Assembly (NCBI GenBank): GCA_963976815.1
Contig: CAXBLU010000003.1
Location: 372,001 to 436,000, forward strand
Direction of reading: 5' to 3'
DNA length: 64,000 bases
DNA from: JAHRVQ01 sp963976815
GTDB lineage: Bacteria; Pseudomonadota; Gammaproteobacteria; Pseudomonadales; Azotimanducaceae
Shown piece by piece: positions 1 to 9,104 of this stretch (its first letter is position 1; each line of letters starts with the position of its first letter). The notes beneath the pieces were generated by a model. It worked only from the letters and a program-made list of their open reading frames with translations. It made no database searches and was not told the origin of the DNA. The position numbers and the translations under genes were made by a program.

Positions 1-271
1 TCGTGGTCAACACATACTCATCACGGGGCAACAATTCTTTTAATAATTTTCCAACTACTTCTTCGCAAGCACCAACGCCATAAATATCAGCGCAATCAAA
101 ATAGAACAGGCCATGGTCAATGCTAGCCTTAAAGATAGTCTTTGCCTCATCAGACCCGAGAGTCCAGTCACCCTGGTGTCCACGGCCTGGCTGACCGAAG
201 TTCATGGTACCCAGACAAAGTTCTGAGACACGAAGACCTGTATTACTACCCAGCTGCACAGCTTTAAGCAT
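1..271 (-). CDS. Aldo/keto reductase, N-terminal part (runs off the left edge)
   Basis: The gene starts with ATG at 271 and is open to the window edge, giving about 90 residues. The product begins MLKAVQLGSNTGLRVSELCL and carries GTMNFG and FDCADIYG, the first strand, the Asp and the catalytic-type Tyr region of the aldo/keto reductase barrel. The family reduces carbonyls with NADPH in the cytosol. It is the last visible gene of the leftward accessory series and lies 69 bp after the tetR-type gene. The substrate cannot be inferred. The C-terminal two thirds, including the Lys and His of the catalytic tetrad, lie outside the window. Confidence 0.85.
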   Translation of the reverse strand, partial: MLKAVQLGSNTGLRVSELCLGTMNFGQPGRGHQGDWTLGSDEAKTIFKASIDHGLFYFDCADIYGVGACEEVVGKLLKELLPRDEYVLTT

Positions 272-340
272 TATGATTTTTCTCGTTTATCTTGTTGTTA
301 TACGCTTTACAGATCAATCCACATGGCTATCTACGACCGA

Positions 341-994
341 CTAATCTCGAGATCGGTCGCCTGCTTTCTCATCCATCTGATGTGCTACTGCAACTATGCC
401 ACCACTGCACATTGCCACTACTCGATTGACAAGTTCATTGACATCGTTCGGCATGGCCGACTTTCCGGCCATTGATTCATAGGCAAGCTCAAAAGGACTT
501 CCGACCATGATGCTCGTTGTCCATCCGAATAGACGTCGGGTAGTATCCAGGTCAAGGCTGGGTAACTGCTTTCGGACAGCCTTAAGGTATTGTTTGCGCA
601 CCGGATGAATGACCTCAGCATGGACGATCTGCGCTAGCGGCCAAACCTCGACACCAAAGCGCCACATAATTTTGAGATAGCTTTCAGCATTAGGGTCACT
701 ACATAAAAGTAGATGAGGACGCACGTATGCATCAACTAATAGTTCCAAATTGCGACGCGGGTCCGGGTCAGACAAATCCAACGAGTCAAACTGCTGCTGA
801 CGCTGTTCCGATAGCGGTACTAAGTAGTGCTCAATAACAGCCCGATACAAAATTTCTTTAGAGCCAAAATGATAGTGTGCAGCGGCGGCATTAACATTAG
901 CATCTCGCAGAATCGCTCGGATCGAAGTACCGTTATAACCGTATTCCGCAAAGTGCCTACCCGCTGCATCGAGAATTGCATCTTCAGTTTTCAT
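341..994 (-). CDS. TetR/AcrR family transcriptional regulator
   Basis: This 217-residue protein has an N-terminal helix-turn-helix at about residues 5-52. The recognisable core is DAILDAAGRHFAEYGYNGTS followed by the conserved YHFGSKEIL block. The all-helical remainder is the usual ligand and dimer domain. The family mostly represses and is released by a small ligand. The gene lies downstream of, and in the same direction as, the TonB receptor, MFS, GST and cupin genes, so it probably controls that unit and possibly itself. A candidate target is the repeat array at 5958-6007. It has a plausible promoter of its own at 1011-1039. The ligand is unknown. Confidence 0.9.
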   Translation of the reverse strand: MKTEDAILDAAGRHFAEYGYNGTSIRAILRDANVNAAAAHYHFGSKEILYRAVIEHYLVPLSEQRQQQFDSLDLSDPDPRRNLELLVDAYVRPHLLLCSDPNAESYLKIMWRFGVEVWPLAQIVHAEVIHPVRKQYLKAVRKQLPSLDLDTTRRLFGWTTSIMVGSPFELAYESMAGKSAMPNDVNELVNRVVAMCSGGIVAVAHQMDEKAGDRSRD

Positions 995-1010
995 AAATTT
1001 TTTCGATCTT

Positions 1011-1039
1011 ATTATAGATAGGGAGCACCAACTTTTTAA
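1011..1039 (-). promoter_or_regulatory. Predicted sigma-70 promoter of the tetR-type gene
   Basis: On the minus strand TTAAAA (1039-1034), a 17-bp spacer and a perfect TATAAT (1016-1011) precede the ATG at 994. The untranslated leader would be only about 10 nt. This is read by eye. The -35 box matches consensus at 4 of 6 positions. Confidence 0.4.
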
Positions 1040-1077
1040 CTGTATGACTAATGTTTATCTAACTATTCAAGCGGAAT

Positions 1078-1608
1078 TCAATCAAGGCTCCGGTCGATCA
1101 ATACCGCTACCAGAACAGCTGGCTCATCACCTTCAGCTACCCATGCATGGTTGGTCCCACGCTGTATAACTACATCGCCCGGTGACAACAAACGATCACC
1201 TTCATCCAACAACAATCGGACTCGACCACTAATCAAAATGATCGTATCAATCGTTGGCGTTTCATGCATCCCAGGATGTCTTGATGTATCGGGCTGTCGA
1301 TCAGACGCGCCCATCATAGCAAATGCCTCGGCTGTCATCTTCACATCAGCTTCCTGCGATACATTCGTGTCCTTTGGCATAATGGTAAACCAGCGAACTT
1401 TGAAGCCTCCAATAGGGGGACATAAGGTCAACAGGTCTAGCTCAGCGGGGATTGCTGAGTCGTTATTCATTGCGCCTGACTCCGTCCAAATTTCATAGAG
1501 CCCGGCTCCATCGCCCCACGTGATCTGTTGGGATGGGGGACCATCAATAGCGATAAAAGATCGTTGTTGGTCGTTTTTTGCTGTGATTATGCGCCTGAAA
1601 TTTTCCAT
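1078..1608 (-). CDS. Cupin-domain protein
   Basis: The start is ATG at 1608, because AAGGAG sits 8 nt upstream; a longer reading frame would run back into the GST gene. The product is 176 residues. The C-terminal half is a cupin barrel: HPGMHETPTIDTI then SGRVRLLL form cupin motif 1, and LSPGDVVIQRGTNHAW forms motif 2. The His residues are likely metal ligands. The N-terminal half has no family that I recognise. Such single-cupin proteins accompany catabolic genes in many proteobacteria and act as isomerases, lyases or binding proteins; the reaction here is unknown. It lies 13 bp after the GST-like gene, so the two are probably co-transcribed. Confidence 0.8.
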   Translation of the reverse strand: MENFRRIITAKNDQQRSFIAIDGPPSQQITWGDGAGLYEIWTESGAMNNDSAIPAELDLLTLCPPIGGFKVRWFTIMPKDTNVSQEADVKMTAEAFAMMGASDRQPDTSRHPGMHETPTIDTIILISGRVRLLLDEGDRLLSPGDVVIQRGTNHAWVAEGDEPAVLVAVLIDRSLD

Positions 1609-1621
1609 CGTTTTTACTCCT

Positions 1622-2377
1622 TTATATTTTTGCTTCTGCCGCCTCAATAGAAAATGATTCAACAGAGGTACGACTTCCTGGGTAGTAAGCAATGCCAAAC
1701 GACGGGCGTTGCTGGACACGATTCAGCCAATCACTGACCTTGGGTTTGTCCGCCCAGAGCGTGGAGAGACCAAGATCTTCCATCCGTACCAGTGTCGGAA
1801 TTAGGATCAAGTCCGCCAGACTGTATTCATCATTGGCCAACCACTTATTCTTCGTTAGCGCGGACTGCATTCGATCGAGTGTCTGCTCTAACCGTTCAAT
1901 AGAGCCTTCATATTCGCTATCGCTGAACTTTCCTTCATGCATCTTGAGGTAAAAATGCTTGCGAAGCGGTAACTGGCTGACATGTTGTTGAAATTCTGTA
2001 TCGGATAACGCGCCGTTCGCAGACGAAAATAGCTTATTAAACGAGGGTATCCGGATTGAAGCAGTCGGCACTTCTTCGATATAACGCATCCAGGCGCGGA
2101 CCCTGGCACGTTCAAAGGGGTCCACCGGCATGAGTGGAAGTGCAGGCCAGATTTCATCAAGGTATTCGCAGATAACTGAACTTTCTATTATTACTTTGCC
2201 ATCATTAATTAGCGTCGGAACAACGCCATTCGGATTTAGGGCGAGATACTCAGGCGTTAGGTGGTCGCGGTGAGTAAAGTTGAGTGGGTGGCTAACAAAG
2301 TCCAAATTTTTCTCAGCCAAACAGAGCCGTACCTTCTGACTGCAGGTTGAGAAGTGAGAGTGATAGAGTTCTAACAT
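1622..2377 (-). CDS. Glutathione S-transferase-like protein
   Basis: Read from ATG at 2377 (GAAGGCG just upstream), the product has 251 residues; an in-frame start at 2419 would add 14 residues with no family resemblance. The N-terminal thioredoxin-like domain carries the STCSQKVR catalytic-region motif, the cis-Pro region GVVPTLI and the glutathione-contacting ESSVICEYLDE. The C-terminal helical domain ends with SLADLILIP and DKPKVSDWLNRV, typical of GSTs. In a catabolic cluster the likely role is glutathione-dependent dehalogenation, ether cleavage, isomerisation or detoxification, but no substrate is evident. It sits between the MFS and cupin genes in one orientation. Confidence 0.88.
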   Translation of the reverse strand: MLELYHSHFSTCSQKVRLCLAEKNLDFVSHPLNFTHRDHLTPEYLALNPNGVVPTLINDGKVIIESSVICEYLDEIWPALPLMPVDPFERARVRAWMRYIEEVPTASIRIPSFNKLFSSANGALSDTEFQQHVSQLPLRKHFYLKMHEGKFSDSEYEGSIERLEQTLDRMQSALTKNKWLANDEYSLADLILIPTLVRMEDLGLSTLWADKPKVSDWLNRVQQRPSFGIAYYPGSRTSVESFSIEAAEAKI

Positions 2378-2448
2378 TGATTCGCCTTCGTTATAAAGAA
2401 TTTGATGTGATGTGTGCATCGACTATTTGGTTATTTAGCTCGGTGAAC

Positions 2449-3684
2449 CTAGGAACCAGGCTCAATGTTTGGAAAGCGCGATAGTAATAAGCAGAGAGTG
2501 GCCGCAATCATAAGCAGCGCGACTGCAGCCATTAGAGCGACGTCATAATTTCCATAAGTATCATAGATATACCCGGCAAGGGCAGGACTTAGCCCGGCAC
2601 CTATGGAAAAGCCACTATACAAAAAGGCGTAGAGTGTCGCGTAGTTACGCATACCAAAATAGCCAGCAGTAAAATATCCAAGCAGATCGACTTCTGCACC
2701 CATAGCAAATCCCAATGCGATAGCTGTAGCAAAAGCAAAATGACTACCGCCTAACAGAAAGCTAAAACAACCCATAGCCGTTAGCATGAAAATCATTGCT
2801 GCCACCCAGGGTGCAAATATACGATCGATAGTGAAGCCCGTAATCAATCTACCAGCCATCACCGCCGCACCGATCAGCGCTCCGTAAAAGCCGGCTTGTA
2901 TCGGGCTAAATCCCATATCAAGTAGCAGTGGAATGAAGGATACGAGCAATCCACTCACAGCCAGGGCCACAAGAAAGAAAATACTCGCAAGGAGCCAAAA
3001 GTTTCTACTCAATAGTGCCGACTGAATGCTGACCCCACCGTTAGTCTGGGGTTGGTCTATCTCAACGGATTCAGTTGACATTGGCTCATCACGAATCCAG
3101 TACCAGACAATTGGCACAGTAAACAGAACAATCGCGCCTAGCACCTGGTATCCAGAGCGCCAACCGTGGTCAGCTACCCAGGGTGTTAAAAAGGTTGGCA
3201 ATAAGACACCAGCTACCCCAGTACTCGTAAGGGAAATACCTAGTGCAAGACCTCTATGTTGAACAAACCATGCTGTGACTGCTCGAGTAAATGCAATAGG
3301 TGAGGAACCGATGCCGACAATCGTATAGCCAACCACGATGATGTAATAGACCATCAAAGAACCATTCATATGCGCTAGCGCAAAAATACCCAGCGCATAA
3401 AGTATCAACGACAAGGTTGTTATCTTGCGTAGCCCGACTTTGTCGATAGCTCTGCCTATCAGTGGCGCAAAAATCGTCAAAGTCAGCACGCCAAGCATGC
3501 CGGCGAATCCCATCTGTGCACGTGTCCAACCGAACTCTTGTTCCAGCGGTCTAATAAAAATGCCACTAGAATAATAGAGCAGGGAGACCATCGACACACC
3601 AACACCGAGAAACGATGCTGTCAGGACTCGCCAACCGCGTCGGAACTCGTTGAGCACCAGTGGATTAGAGGGTGTTATTGACAT
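2449..3684 (-). CDS. MFS transporter, oxalate/formate or monocarboxylate antiporter-like
   Basis: The start is ATG at 3684, sharing one base with the TGA of the upstream receptor gene (TGATG), which implies translational coupling. The 411-residue product has about twelve hydrophobic segments. It shows the MFS loop signature between helices 2 and 3 (GRAIDKVGLRK) and a FGWTRAQMGF segment typical of monocarboxylate or oxalate/formate-type MFS proteins. A longer hydrophilic loop follows helix 6. It should move a small organic acid or similar compound across the inner membrane after entry through the partner receptor. The exact substrate is not deducible. Confidence 0.9.
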   Translation of the reverse strand: MSITPSNPLVLNEFRRGWRVLTASFLGVGVSMVSLLYYSSGIFIRPLEQEFGWTRAQMGFAGMLGVLTLTIFAPLIGRAIDKVGLRKITTLSLILYALGIFALAHMNGSLMVYYIIVVGYTIVGIGSSPIAFTRAVTAWFVQHRGLALGISLTSTGVAGVLLPTFLTPWVADHGWRSGYQVLGAIVLFTVPIVWYWIRDEPMSTESVEIDQPQTNGGVSIQSALLSRNFWLLASIFFLVALAVSGLLVSFIPLLLDMGFSPIQAGFYGALIGAAVMAGRLITGFTIDRIFAPWVAAMIFMLTAMGCFSFLLGGSHFAFATAIALGFAMGAEVDLLGYFTAGYFGMRNYATLYAFLYSGFSIGAGLSPALAGYIYDTYGNYDVALMAAVALLMIAATLCLLLSRFPNIEPGS

Positions 3685-5897
3685 CAAAAGTGACCAATGA
3701 TTTCAATGCCGTACTTTCTCGGCTCATTAAAGCTCGCTATCGGAAAGTCACCCTGAGCTTCGGCGGCTACCATAGTGAAGTCATTAGTTACATTTTGTAC
3801 ATAAATTGCGAGCTCCCACTTTCCATCACTAGTCAAAACGGCAGCGCGAAGGTCCAGTTCAGTTAGTGGCTCGCCATACCATGCTTTAGAGTCTTGATCC
3901 GTTTCGCGGAAGAAGACGTCACCCCGATTAGAAACCATTCCACTTAGGCTAAGGTGTAGTTGTTTACTGATATCTCGGTCATAGCTAGCACCGAATGTGA
4001 ACTGAGTCTCGGGCGCTCTAGAAAGACGATTACCAGAAGCATCTGCGATCGCCTGGGCGAGGTCACGTGTGACAAATTTTTTGAATTCAGTATCAAGCAG
4101 TGCAATGGATCCATTCAGAGCCAAATTATCAGTGGCTTGAAACCGCCATTCGGCCTCGAACCCTGACAGTTTTGCACTTGCTGCGTTGGTGATTGAGATA
4201 CCGCCTGAGGGCACACCGAGCCTTAATTGGAGATCATCATAGTCATATAGGAACAGCGCACTGCTCAACTCCAGCCTGCCATCCAGATAGCGCCCCTTCA
4301 GACCGGCTTCATAGGCAAGGATTGTTTCCTCATCATAGGCGGGAACTTGCCCAAAGGCATTAAAACCACCGCTCTTGAAACCTGTTGAAACACTGGCATA
4401 AAGATTGGTCGATTCTGATAAATCATACTCGACAATGACTCTTGGCTTGAATGCTGTCCATGATTCTTCATCATGAAAGTTCGGTGGATCAGCTAAGAGA
4501 CCGCCGGTACTAATAATCAAAAAGATGGAGTCTACGTCTACTTCCTTTTTTTCATAGGTGCCGCGTAATCCGGCAGTGACTCGAAGGCGATCAGTAAATG
4601 AATAGGTGCCCTCGCCATAAACCGCGTAGGCACTGGTATCAAGGTCTGAGGAGTATCGAAAGTCGCCGCCTAGACCTCCGACCGCAGTAAAATTATTAAT
4701 GTAGAAATAGGGCATGCTAAATGAATCCTGTACACCGGATGCACCCACGATCCATTCGAATCGATTTCCGGAAGCCGAGACCAAGCGGATATTCTCGGTA
4801 TAGACCCCAATTTCGAACTCACCTGTATTGTTAAATAACTGTTGACCAGTACCATCTGAGTCTGTGGCGCCAAATATGTCGGCGGACAAATAGCCACCGT
4901 CGACTACGAGCTCCATGTCGCCGAAGTCATAGGAATAGCCTACAGTGAAATGCTGATCATCGAATGATGAAAAATTTGGACTATCATTCGAGAATTTTCC
5001 CGCTTCTAGTATCTTGATCTCGCTACGAGGGATTCGAATTGAGTTGTCTGTGTCAATGGCATAGCGAGTTCGCGCAACTCGGCTGCTACTACTCGATTTT
5101 TCCAGGACTGCAAAAGCCTCAGCGTTATCATTAGGACTCCAGACCATCGTGACTCTTCCGCGCTTGGATTCAAACTGATCGAGACTCTCGCCGTTGGATG
5201 TGTTGGTTACCCAACCATCCCGTCTATTGACCATGCCAGCCACCCTGATTGCGAAGGTCTCATCAACCAGAGGTCCACCAAATGCGCCTTCTACTCGGTG
5301 CTCGCCAAATTCTGCTGCACCCAGCCGAAGATAACCTGCGTTTTTGTCGAGGTCTGGTCTTGCAGAGCGGAGCAAGATAGCGCCACCTGTCGCGTTTCGC
5401 CCATACAAAGTGACCTGTGGACCGCGTAGCACTTCAATTGATTCAAGGTCCAGAAGTGCCTGGGTATTATTGCTATTACGGGGCACATATTGATCGTCAA
5501 CGAAAGTGGCGACTGGCTCTTCACCAAAAACGGTACCCGAACCGCCAATGCCTCGTATCGCCAAGATCGCACCGCCATAGTTTCCAGCGCCACCGAAGAA
5601 AGTATTCGGAACCTTGTTGTCTAAATCCTCCATGGTCAGAATGTCATTTTTCCTAAGATCTTCCGAGCCAAGCACAGTGACCTGGACTGGAACATCCATC
5701 TTGTCTTTCGAACGTCTTAACGCCCGAACAACGACTTCCTCCATCATTGAACTTGCCGCTTCAGTTGACGCCACGGCAGTCGATATGGATTGGTTAGCGT
5801 CCATAGCAGCACTTGTTGCACTCCACCCCAGAGCTAACAGCACCGCGCTGACTAGCATTGACCTGGGTGCGGCCTTTCTCAGTTTGATCGTTAACAT
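3684..5897 (-). CDS. TonB-dependent outer-membrane receptor
   Basis: The start is ATG at 5897, preceded by AAAGGGGC; an in-frame TTG at 5921 is less likely. The product is 737 residues. It has a signal peptide (basic start, then LVSAVLLALGWSATSAA), a plug domain from about residue 50 (EEVVVRALRRSKDKMDVPVQ, later RGPQVTLYGRNATGGAI) and a 22-strand-type beta barrel ending in a C-terminal Phe. The family imports large or scarce substrates with energy from TonB-ExbBD. Receptors of this subtype, paired with MFS carriers, GSTs and TetR regulators, are common in marine proteobacteria that degrade lipophilic or aromatic compounds. No siderophore gene is nearby. The substrate is unknown. Confidence 0.93.
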   Translation of the reverse strand: MLTIKLRKAAPRSMLVSAVLLALGWSATSAAMDANQSISTAVASTEAASSMMEEVVVRALRRSKDKMDVPVQVTVLGSEDLRKNDILTMEDLDNKVPNTFFGGAGNYGGAILAIRGIGGSGTVFGEEPVATFVDDQYVPRNSNNTQALLDLESIEVLRGPQVTLYGRNATGGAILLRSARPDLDKNAGYLRLGAAEFGEHRVEGAFGGPLVDETFAIRVAGMVNRRDGWVTNTSNGESLDQFESKRGRVTMVWSPNDNAEAFAVLEKSSSSSRVARTRYAIDTDNSIRIPRSEIKILEAGKFSNDSPNFSSFDDQHFTVGYSYDFGDMELVVDGGYLSADIFGATDSDGTGQQLFNNTGEFEIGVYTENIRLVSASGNRFEWIVGASGVQDSFSMPYFYINNFTAVGGLGGDFRYSSDLDTSAYAVYGEGTYSFTDRLRVTAGLRGTYEKKEVDVDSIFLIISTGGLLADPPNFHDEESWTAFKPRVIVEYDLSESTNLYASVSTGFKSGGFNAFGQVPAYDEETILAYEAGLKGRYLDGRLELSSALFLYDYDDLQLRLGVPSGGISITNAASAKLSGFEAEWRFQATDNLALNGSIALLDTEFKKFVTRDLAQAIADASGNRLSRAPETQFTFGASYDRDISKQLHLSLSGMVSNRGDVFFRETDQDSKAWYGEPLTELDLRAAVLTSDGKWELAIYVQNVTNDFTMVAAEAQGDFPIASFNEPRKYGIEIIGHF

Positions 5898-6361
5898 TTT
5901 TATTGCCCCTTTCGTTTTCAATATTGTTGCGTATCAGCTCAAGCCACTATTTAGGATCAATTCAATCACCTGATTCAATCAAATGATTGAATCAGGTGAT
6001 TGAATCTAGCAAGGAGCTTTTTTTAAGTCAACAAATAGTCTGCAGAAGTTCGAAGATTCATTTCATGTCGGCAGGCACAAGCGCTTCATGCCGTCAAAGT
6101 TGGTCTATTGGGGCCCTGGGTCGAATCGTCAACTATCAACCAATTCTTCGCGCAAGCGAACGCTCACATGGCAGGATCACCTCTTCTAATTCGTCAGTTG
6201 AAAGGGCTTCTTATTCTCGCTATAAAAGTCGGCTCAAGCACCCACGCAGCAAGCCTGGCATTCGTGATGGGAGATCTTGTATTAGACCCTTCAATTCCAA
6301 TGCAATATCGGACAGCTGTGAGATACTTGGCCCTGAAGCTCAGATATCGACTCCAAACTGC
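5898..6361. other. Divergent intergenic region without a gene
   Basis: These 464 bp separate the leftward receptor operon from rightward mutS. The part nearest the receptor holds the repeat array at 5958-6007 and presumably the operon promoter. The rest (about 6010-6361) stays open in the mutS frame, but its translation is rich in Ser and Arg, resembles no MutS N-terminus and shows no conserved motif, so it is read as non-coding. No convincing mutS promoter or ribosome binding site was seen. Confidence 0.6.
5958..6007. promoter_or_regulatory. Four-unit palindromic operator array upstream of the TonB receptor operon
   Basis: Four 11-bp units are spaced every 13 bp: CAATTCAATCA (5958), TGATTCAATCA (5971), TGATTGAATCA (5984) and TGATTGAATCT (5997), with 2-bp separators cc, aa and gg. 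The two middle units are themselves 5-1-5 palindromes. Together 5960-5981 and 5984-6005 form a perfect 22-bp inverted repeat with a 2-bp centre. No T-run follows, so a terminator is unlikely. The position 60-110 bp ahead of the receptor start suits an operator, perhaps for the TetR protein at 341-994. Confidence 0.6.
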
Positions 6362-8950
6362 ATGAACGCCAAAACAACCAGCGCTGCTACACCTAGCCAC
6401 ACCCCTATGATGCAGCAGTTTCTGCGTATCAAAAAAGACCACCCGGATGAACTTTTGTTCTACCGCATGGGGGACTTTTACGAGCTGTTTTTTGACGATG
6501 CAGTTCGGGCAGCCCGGCTCGTGGATATCACACTCACTCAACGGGGAACCTCTAACGGCAAGCCAATCCCCATGTGCGGCGTACCGTATCATTCCGTAGA
6601 TGGGTACCTGGCACGGCTAGTGAAACAGGGTGTTTCCGTTGCGATCTGCGAACAGATTGGTGACCCGGCCACAGCAAAGGGCCCCGTGGAGCGAAAAGTG
6701 GTTCGTATTGTCACACCGGGCACCGTCACCGACGAAAACTTACTTGATGCCCATCGCGACAATGTCATTATGGCTGTCAGTGCGCGGGTAGACCCGCCAG
6801 GTTTTGGTCTTGCATGTTTAGATGTTGCCAGCGGTAGATTTGAAGTCTTGGAACTACCCAACGATGACGCCCTCATTGCTGAAATAGCAAGGTCAGCGCC
6901 GGCAGAATTAATTCTCTGCCAGGACGAAGTGTATCCTGCCGCCCTGAATGATCATCCCGGTAGAAGACATCGTCCCCAGTGGGAGTTTGATCTCGAGCAG
7001 GCGATATCAACTCTGACGAGCCAGTTTAAGGTGCACGACCTGGCGGGATTTGGTTGTGAGGATAAACCCTTAGCAGTTTCTGCCGCCGGTGCTTTGCTCG
7101 GCTATGTCCAGGAAACCCAGCGATCGGACTTACCGCATATTCGCGGTTTAACGCTGTTAAATCGGGATGACAGCGTCATCATTGACGCAGCTTCAAGGCG
7201 CAATCTAGAGCTTAGCGTGAATATTTCCGGCGGCGACGAACACACCTTGTTTGACGTTATGAATCAAACCGCAACCGCGATGGGCGGTCGTCTACTCAAT
7301 CGCTGGATCAATCGACCCATTCGTAACCAGGCCATTTTGCAGCAAAGGCTTGATACCATATCCCACTTAACCCACGGATATTTCCATGAAGACCTGCGGA
7401 CTTTTCTCAAGCAAATTGGCGATATCGAACGGGTTCTGGCCCGGGTTGCATTAAAGAGCGCACGACCTCGAGATCTGGAACGGCTTAGAGATGCCTTAGG
7501 TGTTTTGCCCCAGCTTCACGATGCGCTGTCGGCATTAGCTACTGACCAACTGCAGCGTCTTGCAACGGACTGTCAGCCCTACCCCGCTTTATGTGATGAA
7601 CTTGAACGCGCCATTATCGACAACCCCCCCGTGGTGATTCGAGATGGCGGTGTGATCAAAACAGGTTTTGATGAGGAGTTAGATGAGCTCCGCGGCATCA
7701 GTGAAAATGCCGCTGAATATTTAATTAAACTTGAACAGGAAGAACGTGAAGCCACCGGGCTTTCCACTTTAAAAGTCGGCTATAACCGGGTGCATGGTTA
7801 CTACATAGAAATATCCCGGGCTCAATCGGGTAACGCACCGGATCGCTACGTACGCAGACAAACACTTAAAAATGCCGAACGGTTCATTACGCCGGAACTC
7901 AAAACTTTCGAGGACAAGGCCCTCAGTAGCAAAAGTCGCGCACTTGCCCGGGAGAAGCATCTCTATGAGTGCTTGTTAGAAACCTTGTTAGCAGAACTGG
8001 CACCGCTACAAACAACATTTGCCGCGGTGGCTGAACTGGACGTGATGTGTAATTTAGCGGAGCGCTCGATGGTCCTTGGACTTTGCCGTCCAACACTCAC
8101 TGCAGAAACAGGCATCCATATTGAAGCGGGTCGACACCTGGTAGTCGAACAGGTTTTGGACACGCCCTTTGTGGCCAACGATGTGGACCTGAATCCAGAC
8201 CGGCGGCTGCTGATTATTACCGGGCCTAACATGGGGGGTAAATCGACTTTTATGCGACAAACCGCACTCATTACCTTACTGGCGCACATCGGCAGCTTTG
8301 TGCCCGCTATGGCGGCCAGTCTGGGCCCCGTTGACAGAATCTACACCAGGATTGGCTCCTCTGACGATCTGGCAAGTGGCAGATCCACCTTTATGGTTGA
8401 GATGACAGAAACCGCAATGATCCTGAATAATGCAACCGAACATTCCCTTGTGCTGCTCGACGAAATTGGCCGTGGCACATCAACATTTGACGGTCTATCT
8501 CTTGCCTGGGCATGCGCGAGTTATATCGCAGAAAAGTGCGCTGCCCTGACATTGTTTGCAACCCACTACTTTGAACTCACCAGCCTTGAGGACTTGCTTC
8601 CGGCAACCGCTAACATTCACCTGACCGCTAAAGAACATGGCGACAGCATTGTTTTTATGTATGCCGTTCAATCGGGCCCCGCAAGTCAGAGTTACGGCTT
8701 GCAGGTTGCTAGATTAGCCGGGGTTCCAACCGAAGTTATTCAAAACGCGCAGGCCAAGCTAGTTCAGTTAGAGCAAACGGAACTCGATCGCACACCACAC
8801 CAATCGGACTTATTTTCTGCTCCCCCAGCAACCCTAAGTCCCGCTGAGGAACAGCTGATTAACAAACTTAAATCACTAGAGCCCGATAGCCTATCACCGA
8901 GGCAAGCGCTCGAATTCCTCTACGAAATCAAAAAATTTAGCTCCGATTGA
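6362..8950 (+). CDS. mutS: DNA mismatch repair protein MutS
   Basis: The product is 862 residues (E. coli MutS has 853) when read from ATG at 6362. This start yields HTPMMQQFLRIKKDHP, which matches the E. coli N-terminus; the open frame upstream is discarded. The mismatch-contacting motif GDFYELF is present (Phe39, Glu41). The C-terminal ATPase has Walker A GPNMGGKST, Walker B LLDEIGRGTSTFDG and the helix-turn-helix dimerisation tail. MutS recognises mispaired bases and recruits MutL. In pseudomonads it sits beside fdxA and rpoS; here it is separated from them by the signalling genes at 9105-17531. No clear ribosome binding site precedes the start. Confidence 0.98.
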   Translation: MNAKTTSAATPSHTPMMQQFLRIKKDHPDELLFYRMGDFYELFFDDAVRAARLVDITLTQRGTSNGKPIPMCGVPYHSVDGYLARLVKQGVSVAICEQIGDPATAKGPVERKVVRIVTPGTVTDENLLDAHRDNVIMAVSARVDPPGFGLACLDVASGRFEVLELPNDDALIAEIARSAPAELILCQDEVYPAALNDHPGRRHRPQWEFDLEQAISTLTSQFKVHDLAGFGCEDKPLAVSAAGALLGYVQETQRSDLPHIRGLTLLNRDDSVIIDAASRRNLELSVNISGGDEHTLFDVMNQTATAMGGRLLNRWINRPIRNQAILQQRLDTISHLTHGYFHEDLRTFLKQIGDIERVLARVALKSARPRDLERLRDALGVLPQLHDALSALATDQLQRLATDCQPYPALCDELERAIIDNPPVVIRDGGVIKTGFDEELDELRGISENAAEYLIKLEQEEREATGLSTLKVGYNRVHGYYIEISRAQSGNAPDRYVRRQTLKNAERFITPELKTFEDKALSSKSRALAREKHLYECLLETLLAELAPLQTTFAAVAELDVMCNLAERSMVLGLCRPTLTAETGIHIEAGRHLVVEQVLDTPFVANDVDLNPDRRLLIITGPNMGGKSTFMRQTALITLLAHIGSFVPAMAASLGPVDRIYTRIGSSDDLASGRSTFMVEMTETAMILNNATEHSLVLLDEIGRGTSTFDGLSLAWACASYIAEKCAALTLFATHYFELTSLEDLLPATANIHLTAKEHGDSIVFMYAVQSGPASQSYGLQVARLAGVPTEVIQNAQAKLVQLEQTELDRTPHQSDLFSAPPATLSPAEEQLINKLKSLEPDSLSPRQALEFLYEIKKFSSD

Positions 8951-9104
8951 CTAAAAAACCAGCAAAAAAAAGTTAAACATTCTAAGCGATTATAAAAACG
9001 GGTTTCTTAGTTCAACAACGTATGGATACCTAGCCTGATTTTCGCATGCCTCCCAAGACAAGCAGTACACTCTTAGTACACATATCTCTTCGAGGCTTCG
9101 GAAG

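Noticed and set aside
6170..6183. GGCAGGATCACCTC resembles the 3' end of 16S rRNA
   Set aside because: The match is limited to about 10 exact bases, the upstream sequence is unlike helix 45, and no 23S or tRNA follows. Coincidence is likely.
5987..6361. N-terminal extension of mutS by 125 codons in the same frame
   Set aside because: The extension is Ser/Arg-rich, overlaps the operator array, resembles no MutS N-terminus, and the ATG at 6362 restores the family start.
6194..6592. Minus-strand frame of 132 codons over the mutS start
   Set aside because: It lies antisense to the conserved mutS N-terminus and has no recognisable motif; it also does not match cinA, which precedes mutS or recA elsewhere.
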